Shown piece by piece: positions 57,201 through 64,000 of a DNA stretch of 64,000 bases; the first letter of the stretch is position 1; each line of letters opens with the position of its first letter. Source of the stretch: Davidsoniella eucalypti. Taxonomy: Eukaryota; Ascomycota; Sordariomycetes; Microascales; Ceratocystidaceae. Position numbers and translations under genes: made by a program. Under the pieces are notes generated by a model. That model was not told the origin of the DNA. It ran no database searches and saw nothing but the letters and a program-made list of their open reading frames with translations. The stretch spans positions 80,867-144,866 of the forward strand of contig RMBW01000080.1 in assembly GCA_004009845.1 (NCBI GenBank). The letters are read 5' to 3'.

Positions 57201-57532
57201 ATAGTCTCCCCCCCCATCGGCAGAAAAATTACACTAATTTTACGTCTAAACATACAAAAAACACCCCTGTAGCATGGTGTATACAAACTTAAAACCGTAT
57301 AGTACCAGGGTACTCAAATATCCAAAAACAGAAATAACTCCAGAAACAGAAATAACTCCAAAATAGGTCAGCAATCTTATCCTGCAGACGCTCGGGTGTG
57401 CAGGTGACCAAGGTGGTGCAGCCAATATTGCTGCCTTAGCCTACCATCAGTGGACTGCGTGTGTCCATACTCGTACCATGGTCCTTCTCGGGGCCATCCT
57501 CTGGTAGCAACCAGGCAGTGTAAAGGGATTGG
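57201..57532 (-). mobile_element. 3' internal remnant of the minus-strand element, interrupted by the intact Gypsy element
   Basis: Begins at the polypurine tract next to LTR B and runs to the left edge of the intact element at 57533. A minus-strand frame with no recognised domain covers 57375-57520. The element's remaining 5' part is not in the window. Confidence 0.55.
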
Positions 57533-57710
57533 TGTCACGGGCTAAGGCCCAGTTGGTATTTGTCTAGGTATTTACCTAGTCAGATAAACGGCTATAAATA
57601 GGGACCTATTCCCGCCGTATTCCAACAGATATTAGCCTTTCTCCTTCATCGGTATCAATCGAAGTCCTTTCTACTAGATTGCTTGCCACTGCCTCACCTA
57701 GTTCGTGTCA
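57533..57710 (+). repeat. 5' LTR of the Gypsy element
   Basis: TG...CA ends (TGTCACGG ... TTCGTGTCA), 178 bp, identical to 63823-64000. A TATA box TATAAATA lies at 57593-57600. The segment complementary to the primer site (57648-57658) would mark the start of the transcript if the element self-primes as Tf1 does. Confidence 0.95.
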
Positions 57711-57712
57711 TT

Positions 57713-57723
57713 TTGATACCGAT
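57713..57723 (+). other. Primer-binding site complementary to the element's own LTR (self-priming type)
   Basis: TTGATACCGAT, 2 nt after the LTR end, is the exact reverse complement of ATCGGTATCAA at 57648-57658 in the LTR. Tf1/sushi-type chromoviruses prime reverse transcription from the first 11 nt of their own mRNA in this arrangement. The sequence does not resemble a tRNA 3' end complement (no TGG start). Confidence 0.8.
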
Positions 57724-57752
57724 CTACAGCTTTTACTTATTACTTTACTATC

Positions 57753-57870
57753 CAGTGCAGCGTCCATACCTCACTTGACCCTTTTTATCTTTACTATCTA
57801 GTGCAGCGTCCATACCTCACTCAACCTTTTATCCTATTTTCAGTGCAGCGTCCTCACCTCACTTGACACT
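57753..57870 (+). repeat. Three tandem leader repeats in the Gypsy element
   Basis: CAGTGCAGCGTCC-ACCTCACT-type units start at about 57753, 57799 and 57841, in the untranslated leader between primer site and first ATG. Could be an RNA packaging or translation-control element. Confidence 0.7.
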
Positions 57871-57922
57871 TTATCCATAAATTAACGCGACGTTTCTCCC
57901 GCACTTATCCAATTTCTGCACC

Positions 57923-58624
57923 ATGATGCACACTATCCTTCTCCATGTCTGGGAGATTGCCCTCGGCCTCTTTTACGGCCTCACCGATTCACTAGCCTTC
58001 CTCTTTTTAGGCCCTATCATCTTTATCTTCCTAGCGGACTCTACGCTACGCCTCATCCAGGCCTTCAAAGCCAAGCACGTCCCCACCCCCTTTCACTCGC
58101 AGAAACGCCTGTGGACTCGCTCCGGCTGGTGCTACCTCTCCCTCTTCAAGCGCTCCGAGCGTCCCCGCCTAGCCAAACTACTTGGCCCCTTCCCTGCTGG
58201 TCCTCTTATCTTGTCCCACGCTTCGCACTTCCACAGCCACCTTCACTGCATGACCTTCGCATCTGGCATCATTGGCCACATTGCACCCATGCCCACTAGG
58301 ATCCGGTCCACCCGAAGCGCACAGATCCTCACAGTCCGCGCCCTGACCAACCCCCACATACTAGGGTTTGGCTCGGACACCATCGATGACAACATGGACT
58401 CCTTCCTCCACCAGCCAGAGATAGGCCCCCAGCCTAGGCCCGCTCCCCTGCGCACCTCGATCTGCGGACGCCCACGCGCCAAGGTCTACTCCACCGAGGC
58501 AACACGTACACTCGACTATCTCACACAGGTCTACCAAGGCAAACTCCAAGCAGCCTCCAGGGACCCGGTGGACTGGATCACCTCAAGAAAGGCCGCTGGG
58601 CCTTCCAATTCCACGAGAACCTAA
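57923..58624 (+). CDS. First frame of the Gypsy element (ORF1), hydrophobic N-terminus
   Basis: 233 codons from the first good ATG after the leader. Residues 4-45 form a long hydrophobic stretch (LLHVWEIALGLFYGL, FLFLGPIIFIFLADS), unusual for Gag and suggesting membrane association. The rest is basic and Pro-rich. It shares no motif that I can name. The downstream gag frame (codon phase one base back) is open from 58390, overlaps the last 235 nt and has no ATG before 59112. Thus ORF1 is probably the N-terminal part of Gag, joined by -1 frameshifting or separated from it by an indel near 58570. Confidence 0.65.
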   Translation: MMHTILLHVWEIALGLFYGLTDSLAFLFLGPIIFIFLADSTLRLIQAFKAKHVPTPFHSQKRLWTRSGWCYLSLFKRSERPRLAKLLGPFPAGPLILSHASHFHSHLHCMTFASGIIGHIAPMPTRIRSTRSAQILTVRALTNPHILGFGSDTIDDNMDSFLHQPEIGPQPRPAPLRTSICGRPRAKVYSTEATRTLDYLTQVYQGKLQAASRDPVDWITSRKAAGPSNSTRT

Positions 58625-59559
58625 ACATCGCGGAAATTCAGTTGATCGCCCTCCAAAACCTACTCAAGGAGAACGCCCCTGAACTCGGCCAACTGGACAA
58701 GCTCTATGAGCTCCTCAACGACATTGCCACAGACATCACCTCCTTCCTCACACCAAAGAAACCTGTCCAGCCACCGGTTGTCAAGGATGAATACGACGAG
58801 GAAGAAGAACTAGCGGCTCTCGCTGAAACCCTAGAACGTCATGGCCTCAAACTAGCCGCCCCTACCCGTAACGCTCCTACCTCCGCTCAAACACACGCAC
58901 CCTCTACGACGCCCACATCAACGCCCCTAGCTGGCGGCATTACCATTCTCCCCAACCGCGAAGACTCCATCTCTCGCCGTAAGGACGTCCTAGACGCTGT
59001 GCGCAAATTCGACGGATCGTTCGACTACACCACATGGAAGCACGAGCTCAACGAGAAATTCCTCGTCGACTTCCAGAGGTTTCACTCGCCTAGGGACCAA
59101 CTAGCTTACACCATGAACTCACTCTCTCCCGAGATCAGGGACCAAGTCCGCCCCAAGTACCTTCAGCACTTAGCGTCCCCTACCGGCTTCCAGCTATTTA
59201 TCGCGTACCTAGACTCACGCTATGACGACCCAGACCGCGCCAGAACGGCCAACCGCCTACTGATGAAAATAAAGCAGGGACCTAGCGAGCCTTTCGAAAC
59301 ATTCACCAACCGCCTATGCGCCCTCCGCGACAAAGCCCAAATTACAGACCATAACACACTACTGTCCATCCTCCAAGAAGGCCTGCACCCAGACATGCAG
59401 GATCACCTTGCCACGCTCTTCCACATCAGACCCTTCGACACTATGATAGCAACAATGCGTCCTGTCGCCAGAGTCAAGGAAACCAACAAGGCTCGCCGCG
59501 CCACCTCCTCCAACTGGCGCCAGCCTACCCCTATGCAGCCCTCTCAGGCGCCCCCGTGA
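58390..59559 (+). CDS. gag: Gag capsid region of the Gypsy element
   Basis: Open frame with no ATG until 59112. The protein-like sequence begins around 58575 (LDHLKKGRWAFQFHENLNI). Contains the retrotransposon Gag capsid block: FDGSFDYTTWKHELNEKF, PRDQLAYTMNSLSPEIRDQ, FIAYLDSRYDDPDRARTANR, IKQGPSEPFETFTNRLCALR, LSILQEGLHPDMQDHL. Ends ...QAPP-stop at a run of five C (59551-59555) where the next frame, one base back, is open through the site. Confidence 0.88.
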
Positions 59560-59909
59560 ACAGCAGCGCAACCACTTTCAAGCCCTGCCTCTTTTGTCAA
59601 CAGACCACGCACTCCTCGTTCAAGTGCTCAGACGCTCCCCCCTGCTCCTCCTGCAACCTAAAGGGACATTCCCCGAGGTTCTGCCCAAGCTCCCCTAACT
59701 TCTGCTCCAAATGCAAGAGACCAGGCCACAGCACCGCAGAATGCCGTAACTCACGCAACGCCAGGGGTGCCATCCGCGCCAACGCCGCGGCCACTAAGCC
59801 ATCCATCTCCCTAGAGGATGTTCGCTCAATGATCAATGAATGTCTAAGTACCTCGCAACCGCAATCCTCTAGCACCGCCCCTTCAGTCAGCAATGAGCCG
59901 GATTTTTAG
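59541..59909 (+). CDS. Nucleocapsid region with three CCHC zinc knuckles
   Basis: The frame one base back from gag, with no ATG needed if -1 frameshifting joins it to gag. Three perfect CX2CX4HX4C knuckles: CLFCQQTTHSSFKC, CSSCNLKGHSPRFC and CSKCKRPGHSTAEC. The tail is acidic and Ser-rich. It ends at TAG 59907-59909, directly before the hairpin described separately. The pol frame is open through this stop, again one base back. Confidence 0.88.
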   Translation, partial: LSGAPVNSSATTFKPCLFCQQTTHSSFKCSDAPPCSSCNLKGHSPRFCPSSPNFCSKCKRPGHSTAECRNSRNARGAIRANAAATKPSISLEDVRSMINECLSTSQPQSSSTAPSVSNEPDF

Positions 59910-59912
59910 ATA

Positions 59913-59935
59913 GTCGGGGGAAACCGCTCCCCGAC
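59913..59935 (+). promoter_or_regulatory. RNA hairpin just after the nucleocapsid stop (probable frameshift or readthrough stimulator)
   Basis: GTCGGGG (59913-59919) and CCCCGAC (59929-59935) form a perfect 7-bp stem with a 9-nt loop, 3 nt after the stop in GATTTTTAG. The run of five T gives a site for -1 slippage into the pol frame, which is open from before the stop. Confidence 0.6.
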
Positions 59936-59974
59936 AAGGGGGAATCAATTGGAGATAGAATAGTCAGATTAGAA

Positions 59975-62900
59975 ATGAGTGCCTCGGGTAATTATTTAGA
60001 CGTAAGTTTAGGTGACTACTCGACTAAGGCCCTCGTGGATAGTGGCTGCCTCACTGTCGCCGTCGTTCCCCCGCGTCTCCTCCCTCACGCCATCCTCACC
60101 CACACCATCTCCGAACGAGAGATTGTCCAAGTCACTACACAGGACAACCCCCCGCACATCGACACCATCGCCGCCTTCTCCCTCACCATCAACGGCCACC
60201 AAGAAACCATTTGGGCCTACGTGGTTCCTGGCCAAACTGAGGACATCATCCTAGGCCAGAGATGGTTGGTAAACAACGATGTAAGGCTCCGGCCTCGGAA
60301 ACAAGAGGTGATTATCGCACCTGCTGAAGAGCTAAACGCAGAGGAATTTTATAAACTCTGCAGCGAGGAGGGCAACGTGAGTATTTATAGAGCTTCGCTG
60401 GAGAACATCCAGATCGCTCTCGCCCATAAGGACAAATCACGTCCGCATTTACCCGACTGGTTAGAGCCAGTAGCCTCGGCTTTCGACCCTAAACTAGCCG
60501 AGACACTACCCCCGCACAGGCCAGGAGTAGACTTGGAAATCAGGCTCAAACCAGGCGCCAAAATCCCTACCCAGTCGCTCTACCCCCTCACACGCCCGGA
60601 ACTCCTCGTCCTCCAAAAGACCCTGGAAGGCCTCAAAGGCACCCAGTTCATTAGCCCCTCTGACTCGGAACACGGTTCCTCCGTCCTCTTCGTCAATAAA
60701 CCAGGAGGCGGAGTACGCTTCTGCGTAGACTACCGTGGAGTTAACAACGCATCAATCAAGGACAAGTACCCCCTGCCTCTCATGGGAGAAACTCTGCGTC
60801 GCATCACAGGTTCTGAATGGGTTTCCAAGGTAGACGTTATCTCGGCCTTCCACCGCATCCGAATTGCCCCAGGCTCTGAACACTTAACAGCCTTTCGCAC
60901 CCCACTGGGTGCCTTCCAGTGGAATGTCGTCCCCTTCGGGCTTACCAACGCCCCAGCTGCCTTCCAACGCCGCATCAACGTAGTGCTGGACAAATGGCAT
61001 GGTATCAACTGTGACGCCTATATCGACGACGTCTGTATCTATTCCAGCGGGTCCCTTGAAGACCACCGCAAACTAGTCCTGGAAATTATATCCGCCCTGG
61101 ACAAAGCAGACCTCCAGCTCGACATCAGGAAATGCCAATTCGCAGCCAAGGAAATTAAGTTCCTCGGATTCCTGGTGGGCCCAGGCCTAGGCATCCGTGC
61201 AGACCCGGACAAGTCCGAAGCCATTCGCAACTGGGAACGTCCCTACACTCTGACAGAGTTACGCCGCTTCACAGGCTTTGTCAACTTTTACAGGGACTTT
61301 GTCCCTCGCATCTCCGAAACCCTGGCTCCCCTAACCAACTTAACCAAAAAGGATACACCCTTCATTTGGACTGACGCTTGCGACGACTCATTCCGCAAGA
61401 TCAAGGAAGCCTTCGTCGCTCCCCCCCTCTTGGTCCCCTTCGAACCTGATAGAGAAACTATTCTCTCAGCGGACTCCTCTGGCTATGCCCTCGGCGCTGA
61501 ACTCACTCAGCGCGGCACTGACGGCCTCCTTCACCCAATCGCCTTCCTGTCTAGGAAACTCACCCCTGCTGAGTCCAACTATCCTATCCACGACAAGGAA
61601 ATGTTGGCGATTTATTGGGCGATCCGCCAATGGAGACACTTTCTCCTAGGAGTCCATTTCACTGTATTCACGGACCACCGTAACCTCGAGTTCTTTAGGA
61701 CCAAAAGAACCCTAGCAGAGCGCCAACGCCGCTGGGGCTACGAGTTATCGGATTTTAGCTTTGAACTCAAGCACCGCCCGGGCACAGACCAAGTTGTGCC
61801 CGATGCCCTTTCCCGCAGAGACCAAGACATGCCCAAGGATGCCAACGACGACAGGCTGCTAAGTAGAGTACACCAACTCCTCGCCCCTGCCGACTCAGGA
61901 GACAACCTGGTCGTAATCAACGCAGTCTGGTCCAACGTTCCAGACCTGGACGCAGCCTCAGACGAGGTCGCCACGCAGGTCGCACTACCTTCCCCGTTTG
62001 CAGACCCCGACCTCACAGCCCTCTGGACTCAAGCCCTGGCCTCCAACAACCGATGGTGGCTAGCCCGCTCCCTTGTCCAGGAAGCAGCTAGGTCTTTTCC
62101 CTCAGCATGGGGCCTGCAATGGCAAATCAGCGAATGCTCCGTGGATGACTTAGGCCTCCTTCGTTGGCGCAACAGACTATGGATCCCCCGTTTTGAACCC
62201 TTACGCACCAAACTGATCCAGACTGTCCATGACTCCCACTTGTCAGGACACCCTGGCCGCGAAATTACCAGGGACCTAGTCGCGCGCGAATATACTTGGC
62301 CAGGACTCACCAACGATGTCCGGCAATTCGTCTCCAATTGCACCACTTGCGGAAAGAGCAAGTATTGGCGAGAACAGAAGCGCGGTCTCCTCAAGCCCCT
62401 TCCAATCCCATCACGCCACTGGTCCGAGCTGGCCATGGACTTTATTGGCCCCCTACCTCCATCCAAGGGCCACCTCTTTATTCTCGGGATCACCGATAGA
62501 CTATCCAAGTCTCAAATCCTCGTCCCCATGTCAGACACCTCGGCCGAAGCGACGGCCCGAGCCCTCATTACCCATGTCTTCGTCCACCACGGTTTTCCCA
62601 CGGCCATTGTATCAGACCGTGGACCACAGTTCTCTTCATTATTTTGGGGCGAAGTCTGCAGGCGCTTCAGCATCACACGACGCCTTTCCACAGCCTTCCA
62701 TCCACAAACGGATGGCGCCCAAGAACGAAGTAACCAAGAAGTTGAGACCTTCCTTCGCATTTTCTGCTCCTTCGCACAGGACGACTGGGCCGAATTACTA
62801 CCCCAAGCCCAAATTGCACTCAACAACCGCACGGTTTCCAGCACAGGCCTAGCGCCCTTCTTCGCTACCCACGGCTACAACATGTCCATAGTGGAACCAT

Positions 62901-63643
62901 CACCATCCACTGACCCAGCCTCCACACGATCCCCCGTCCACGACGCACAAGCATTCCTAGACAAAATCAGCAATGCATCGGGATTCGCGCAAGTAGCCAT
63001 AGCCTCCGCACAGGACTACCAGGAAACCGCAGCCAACCGCCGTCGCCAGCCAGCCTCGCAATTCAAGATAGGAGACAAAGTCTTCCTGAAAACGGAAAAT
63101 CTCTCATCCTTGAGACCATCTAAGAAATTAGATTGGCTGGCACGCCGCTACACGGTCACAGGCCTCGTAGGTTCCCATGCAGTCCGACTGGACGTCCCCG
63201 GCTTGGTCCACCCTGTCTTTCACGTGAACAAGGTCCGTCACGCCTTCAACAACCCCCTACCTTCTCAAGTGCTCCAAGACGATGAACCCGAAGCCATTAC
63301 GAGAGACGAAGCATACGGCGACGAGTCTCTAGCTGAAGGGGAATTCCGAGTTGAGGAAATCGTCCGCCAGCGTAAGTACCGCGGCCACGAACAGGCACTA
63401 GTTAAGTGGTCAGGTTACCAGGACCCCACTTGGGAACCAGTAGAACACGTCGAAAGTACCCTCGCTTGGCGCATCTTCCTAGATCGCTCCCTAGTCACCG
63501 CGTCCTCAGCCATTATTGAGCAAGTTAGCACAGTCCCATCGGACCAAGCCGCATCCCCACAGCCACCCACCCACATGCAACATCAAGGGGGGGAGGAATC
63601 ATCAGACTCATTATTTTCGTACTGGCACGGTACCACTCACTAA
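59975..63643 (+). CDS. pol: Pol polyprotein: protease, reverse transcriptase, RNase H, integrase, chromodomain
   Basis: 1222 aa from the first Met; the frame is open further upstream (to at least 59900). Aspartic protease active site VDSG at residues 22-24. RT with DYRGVNN, FGLTNAPAAFQ and the catalytic YIDD (residues 349-352). RNase H with SADSSGYALGAELTQ, DKEMLAIYWAI and FTDHRNLEF. Integrase with an HHCC zinc region (starting near H752) and a DD35E triad (D822, D881, E917). GAPF-type C-terminal motif in SSTGLAPFFATHGYN. The C-terminus is a chromodomain (about residues 1120-1162: FRVEEIVRQRKYRG, LVKWSGYQDPTWEP), which in chromoviruses guides insertion into marked chromatin. No stop or frameshift inside. 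Confidence 0.96.
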   Translation: MSASGNYLDVSLGDYSTKALVDSGCLTVAVVPPRLLPHAILTHTISEREIVQVTTQDNPPHIDTIAAFSLTINGHQETIWAYVVPGQTEDIILGQRWLVNNDVRLRPRKQEVIIAPAEELNAEEFYKLCSEEGNVSIYRASLENIQIALAHKDKSRPHLPDWLEPVASAFDPKLAETLPPHRPGVDLEIRLKPGAKIPTQSLYPLTRPELLVLQKTLEGLKGTQFISPSDSEHGSSVLFVNKPGGGVRFCVDYRGVNNASIKDKYPLPLMGETLRRITGSEWVSKVDVISAFHRIRIAPGSEHLTAFRTPLGAFQWNVVPFGLTNAPAAFQRRINVVLDKWHGINCDAYIDDVCIYSSGSLEDHRKLVLEIISALDKADLQLDIRKCQFAAKEIKFLGFLVGPGLGIRADPDKSEAIRNWERPYTLTELRRFTGFVNFYRDFVPRISETLAPLTNLTKKDTPFIWTDACDDSFRKIKEAFVAPPLLVPFEPDRETILSADSSGYALGAELTQRGTDGLLHPIAFLSRKLTPAESNYPIHDKEMLAIYWAIRQWRHFLLGVHFTVFTDHRNLEFFRTKRTLAERQRRWGYELSDFSFELKHRPGTDQVVPDALSRRDQDMPKDANDDRLLSRVHQLLAPADSGDNLVVINAVWSNVPDLDAASDEVATQVALPSPFADPDLTALWTQALASNNRWWLARSLVQEAARSFPSAWGLQWQISECSVDDLGLLRWRNRLWIPRFEPLRTKLIQTVHDSHLSGHPGREITRDLVAREYTWPGLTNDVRQFVSNCTTCGKSKYWREQKRGLLKPLPIPSRHWSELAMDFIGPLPPSKGHLFILGITDRLSKSQILVPMSDTSAEATARALITHVFVHHGFPTAIVSDRGPQFSSLFWGEVCRRFSITRRLSTAFHPQTDGAQERSNQEVETFLRIFCSFAQDDWAELLPQAQIALNNRTVSSTGLAPFFATHGYNMSIVEPSPSTDPASTRSPVHDAQAFLDKISNASGFAQVAIASAQDYQETAANRRRQPASQFKIGDKVFLKTENLSSLRPSKKLDWLARRYTVTGLVGSHAVRLDVPGLVHPVFHVNKVRHAFNNPLPSQVLQDDEPEAITRDEAYGDESLAEGEFRVEEIVRQRKYRGHEQALVKWSGYQDPTWEPVEHVESTLAWRIFLDRSLVTASSAIIEQVSTVPSDQAASPQPPTHMQHQGGEESSDSLFSYWHGTTH

Positions 63644-63804
63644 GTAACATTCAATCGGCGCTACCGCCACCCGGAGTTTACCGTATTTACGATACTCCTT
63701 ATTTTTTCCGCATCACCCCCTGCGCCATGTTTTTTTTTTTAAAGACAAACTTAATTTGTCAGCATGTATTATAGATTTTATCAGTTAGAATTAGTTAGTC
63801 TGCC

Positions 63805-63818
63805 GAGGGGGGAGGGGG
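63805..63818 (+). other. Polypurine tract of the Gypsy element
   Basis: G-rich purine run (GAGGGGGGAGGGGG) 4 nt before the 3' LTR; the usual plus-strand primer. Confidence 0.88.
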
Positions 63819-63822
63819 CTAA

Positions 63823-64000
63823 TGTCACGGGCTAAGGCCCAGTTGGTATTTGTCTAGGTATTTACCTAGTCAGATAAACGGCTATAAATAGGGACCTATT
63901 CCCGCCGTATTCCAACAGATATTAGCCTTTCTCCTTCATCGGTATCAATCGAAGTCCTTTCTACTAGATTGCTTGCCACTGCCTCACCTAGTTCGTGTCA
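63823..64000 (+). repeat. 3' LTR of the Gypsy element
   Basis: Identical to the 5' LTR base for base; its CA end coincides with the window end. Confidence 0.93.

Larger units (their letters stand above)
57533..64000 (+). mobile_element. Complete Ty3/Gypsy chromovirus retrotransposon
   Basis: 5' LTR 57533-57710, primer site 57713-57723, gag-type frames, pol with protease, RT, RNase H, integrase and chromodomain, polypurine tract 63805-63818 and 3' LTR 63823-64000, about 6.5 kb. The LTRs are identical over all 178 bp, so insertion is recent. The internal region is GC-richer than the surrounding DNA and shows no decay. The element lies inside older LTR remnants of the same family. The right flank, and so any target-site duplication, lies outside the window. 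Confidence 0.96.

Noticed and set aside
51063..57532. Repeat-induced point mutation (RIP) as the cause of the AT-rich block
   Set aside because: The intact and older LTR copies of one family at 56.6-64 kb show no obvious C-to-T decay, and I cannot compute RIP indices here; kept only as a possibility.
1..64000. CRISPR arrays, operons, riboswitches, secondary-metabolite or toxin gene clusters
   Set aside because: The window is eukaryotic; no spaced direct repeats of CRISPR type and no polyketide, peptide-synthetase or toxin-like genes were seen.

Overview
The window is nuclear DNA of a filamentous ascomycete (Pezizomycotina; I cannot place it further). The evidence is a set of single-copy fungal genes interrupted by short GT-AG introns of about 43-243 bp, intergenic spaces of 0.1-4.6 kb, pyrimidine-rich leaders, a centromeric histone H3 with an ascomycete-type tail, and an intact chromodomain Ty3/Gypsy retrotransposon. 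All exon boundaries below were read by hand from splice signals and reading phase, so coding lengths are internally consistent but unconfirmed by transcripts.

Layout. 1-8.6 kb: MTO1 (mitochondrial tRNA modification, cut by the window edge), a broken kinase-like gene, VPS45 and MMM1 on a shared divergent promoter, and RCE1. 8.6-18 kb: a 4.6 kb gene-free stretch ending in a pyrimidine-rich leader, then a very long serine-rich protein with two C-terminal membrane segments. 18-31 kb: MBOAT lysophospholipid acyltransferase, GDP-mannose transporter, an SDR protein with an altered catalytic motif, acireductone dioxygenase, a derlin, CENP-A and a FUN14-family protein. 31-46.3 kb: aminopeptidase P, an importin-beta karyopherin, mitochondrial tryptophanyl-tRNA synthetase, mitochondrial ribosomal protein uS10m, FCF2 (with a probable box C/D snoRNA in its intron), HAP5/NF-YC and SEC15. 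46.3-51 kb: a diverged tandem repeat, AT-rich DNA and a SUN-like (SLP1) ER membrane protein. 51-57.5 kb: gene-free, strand-biased DNA that ends in a cluster of nested LTR remnants. 57.5-64 kb: one complete Gypsy chromovirus whose two LTRs are identical and which ends exactly at the window edge.

Several genes share a cellular theme without forming an operon. Mitochondrial biogenesis and import-side proteins are MTO1, MMM1, MSW1, uS10m, FUN14 and possibly aminopeptidase P. ER, Golgi and secretory functions are RCE1, ALE1, VRG4, derlin, SLP1, VPS45 and SEC15. FCF2, uS10m and the intronic snoRNA belong to ribosome biogenesis.

The most interesting signals are the snoRNA candidate (C, D', C' and D boxes with a guide next to the D box that matches a universally conserved stretch of large-subunit rRNA), and the retrotransposon. 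The retrotransposon carries an 11-nt primer site complementary to its own LTR (Tf1-type self-priming), a hairpin just after the stop codon preceding pol, successive reading frames that each step by -1, and a hydrophobic reading frame ahead of gag.
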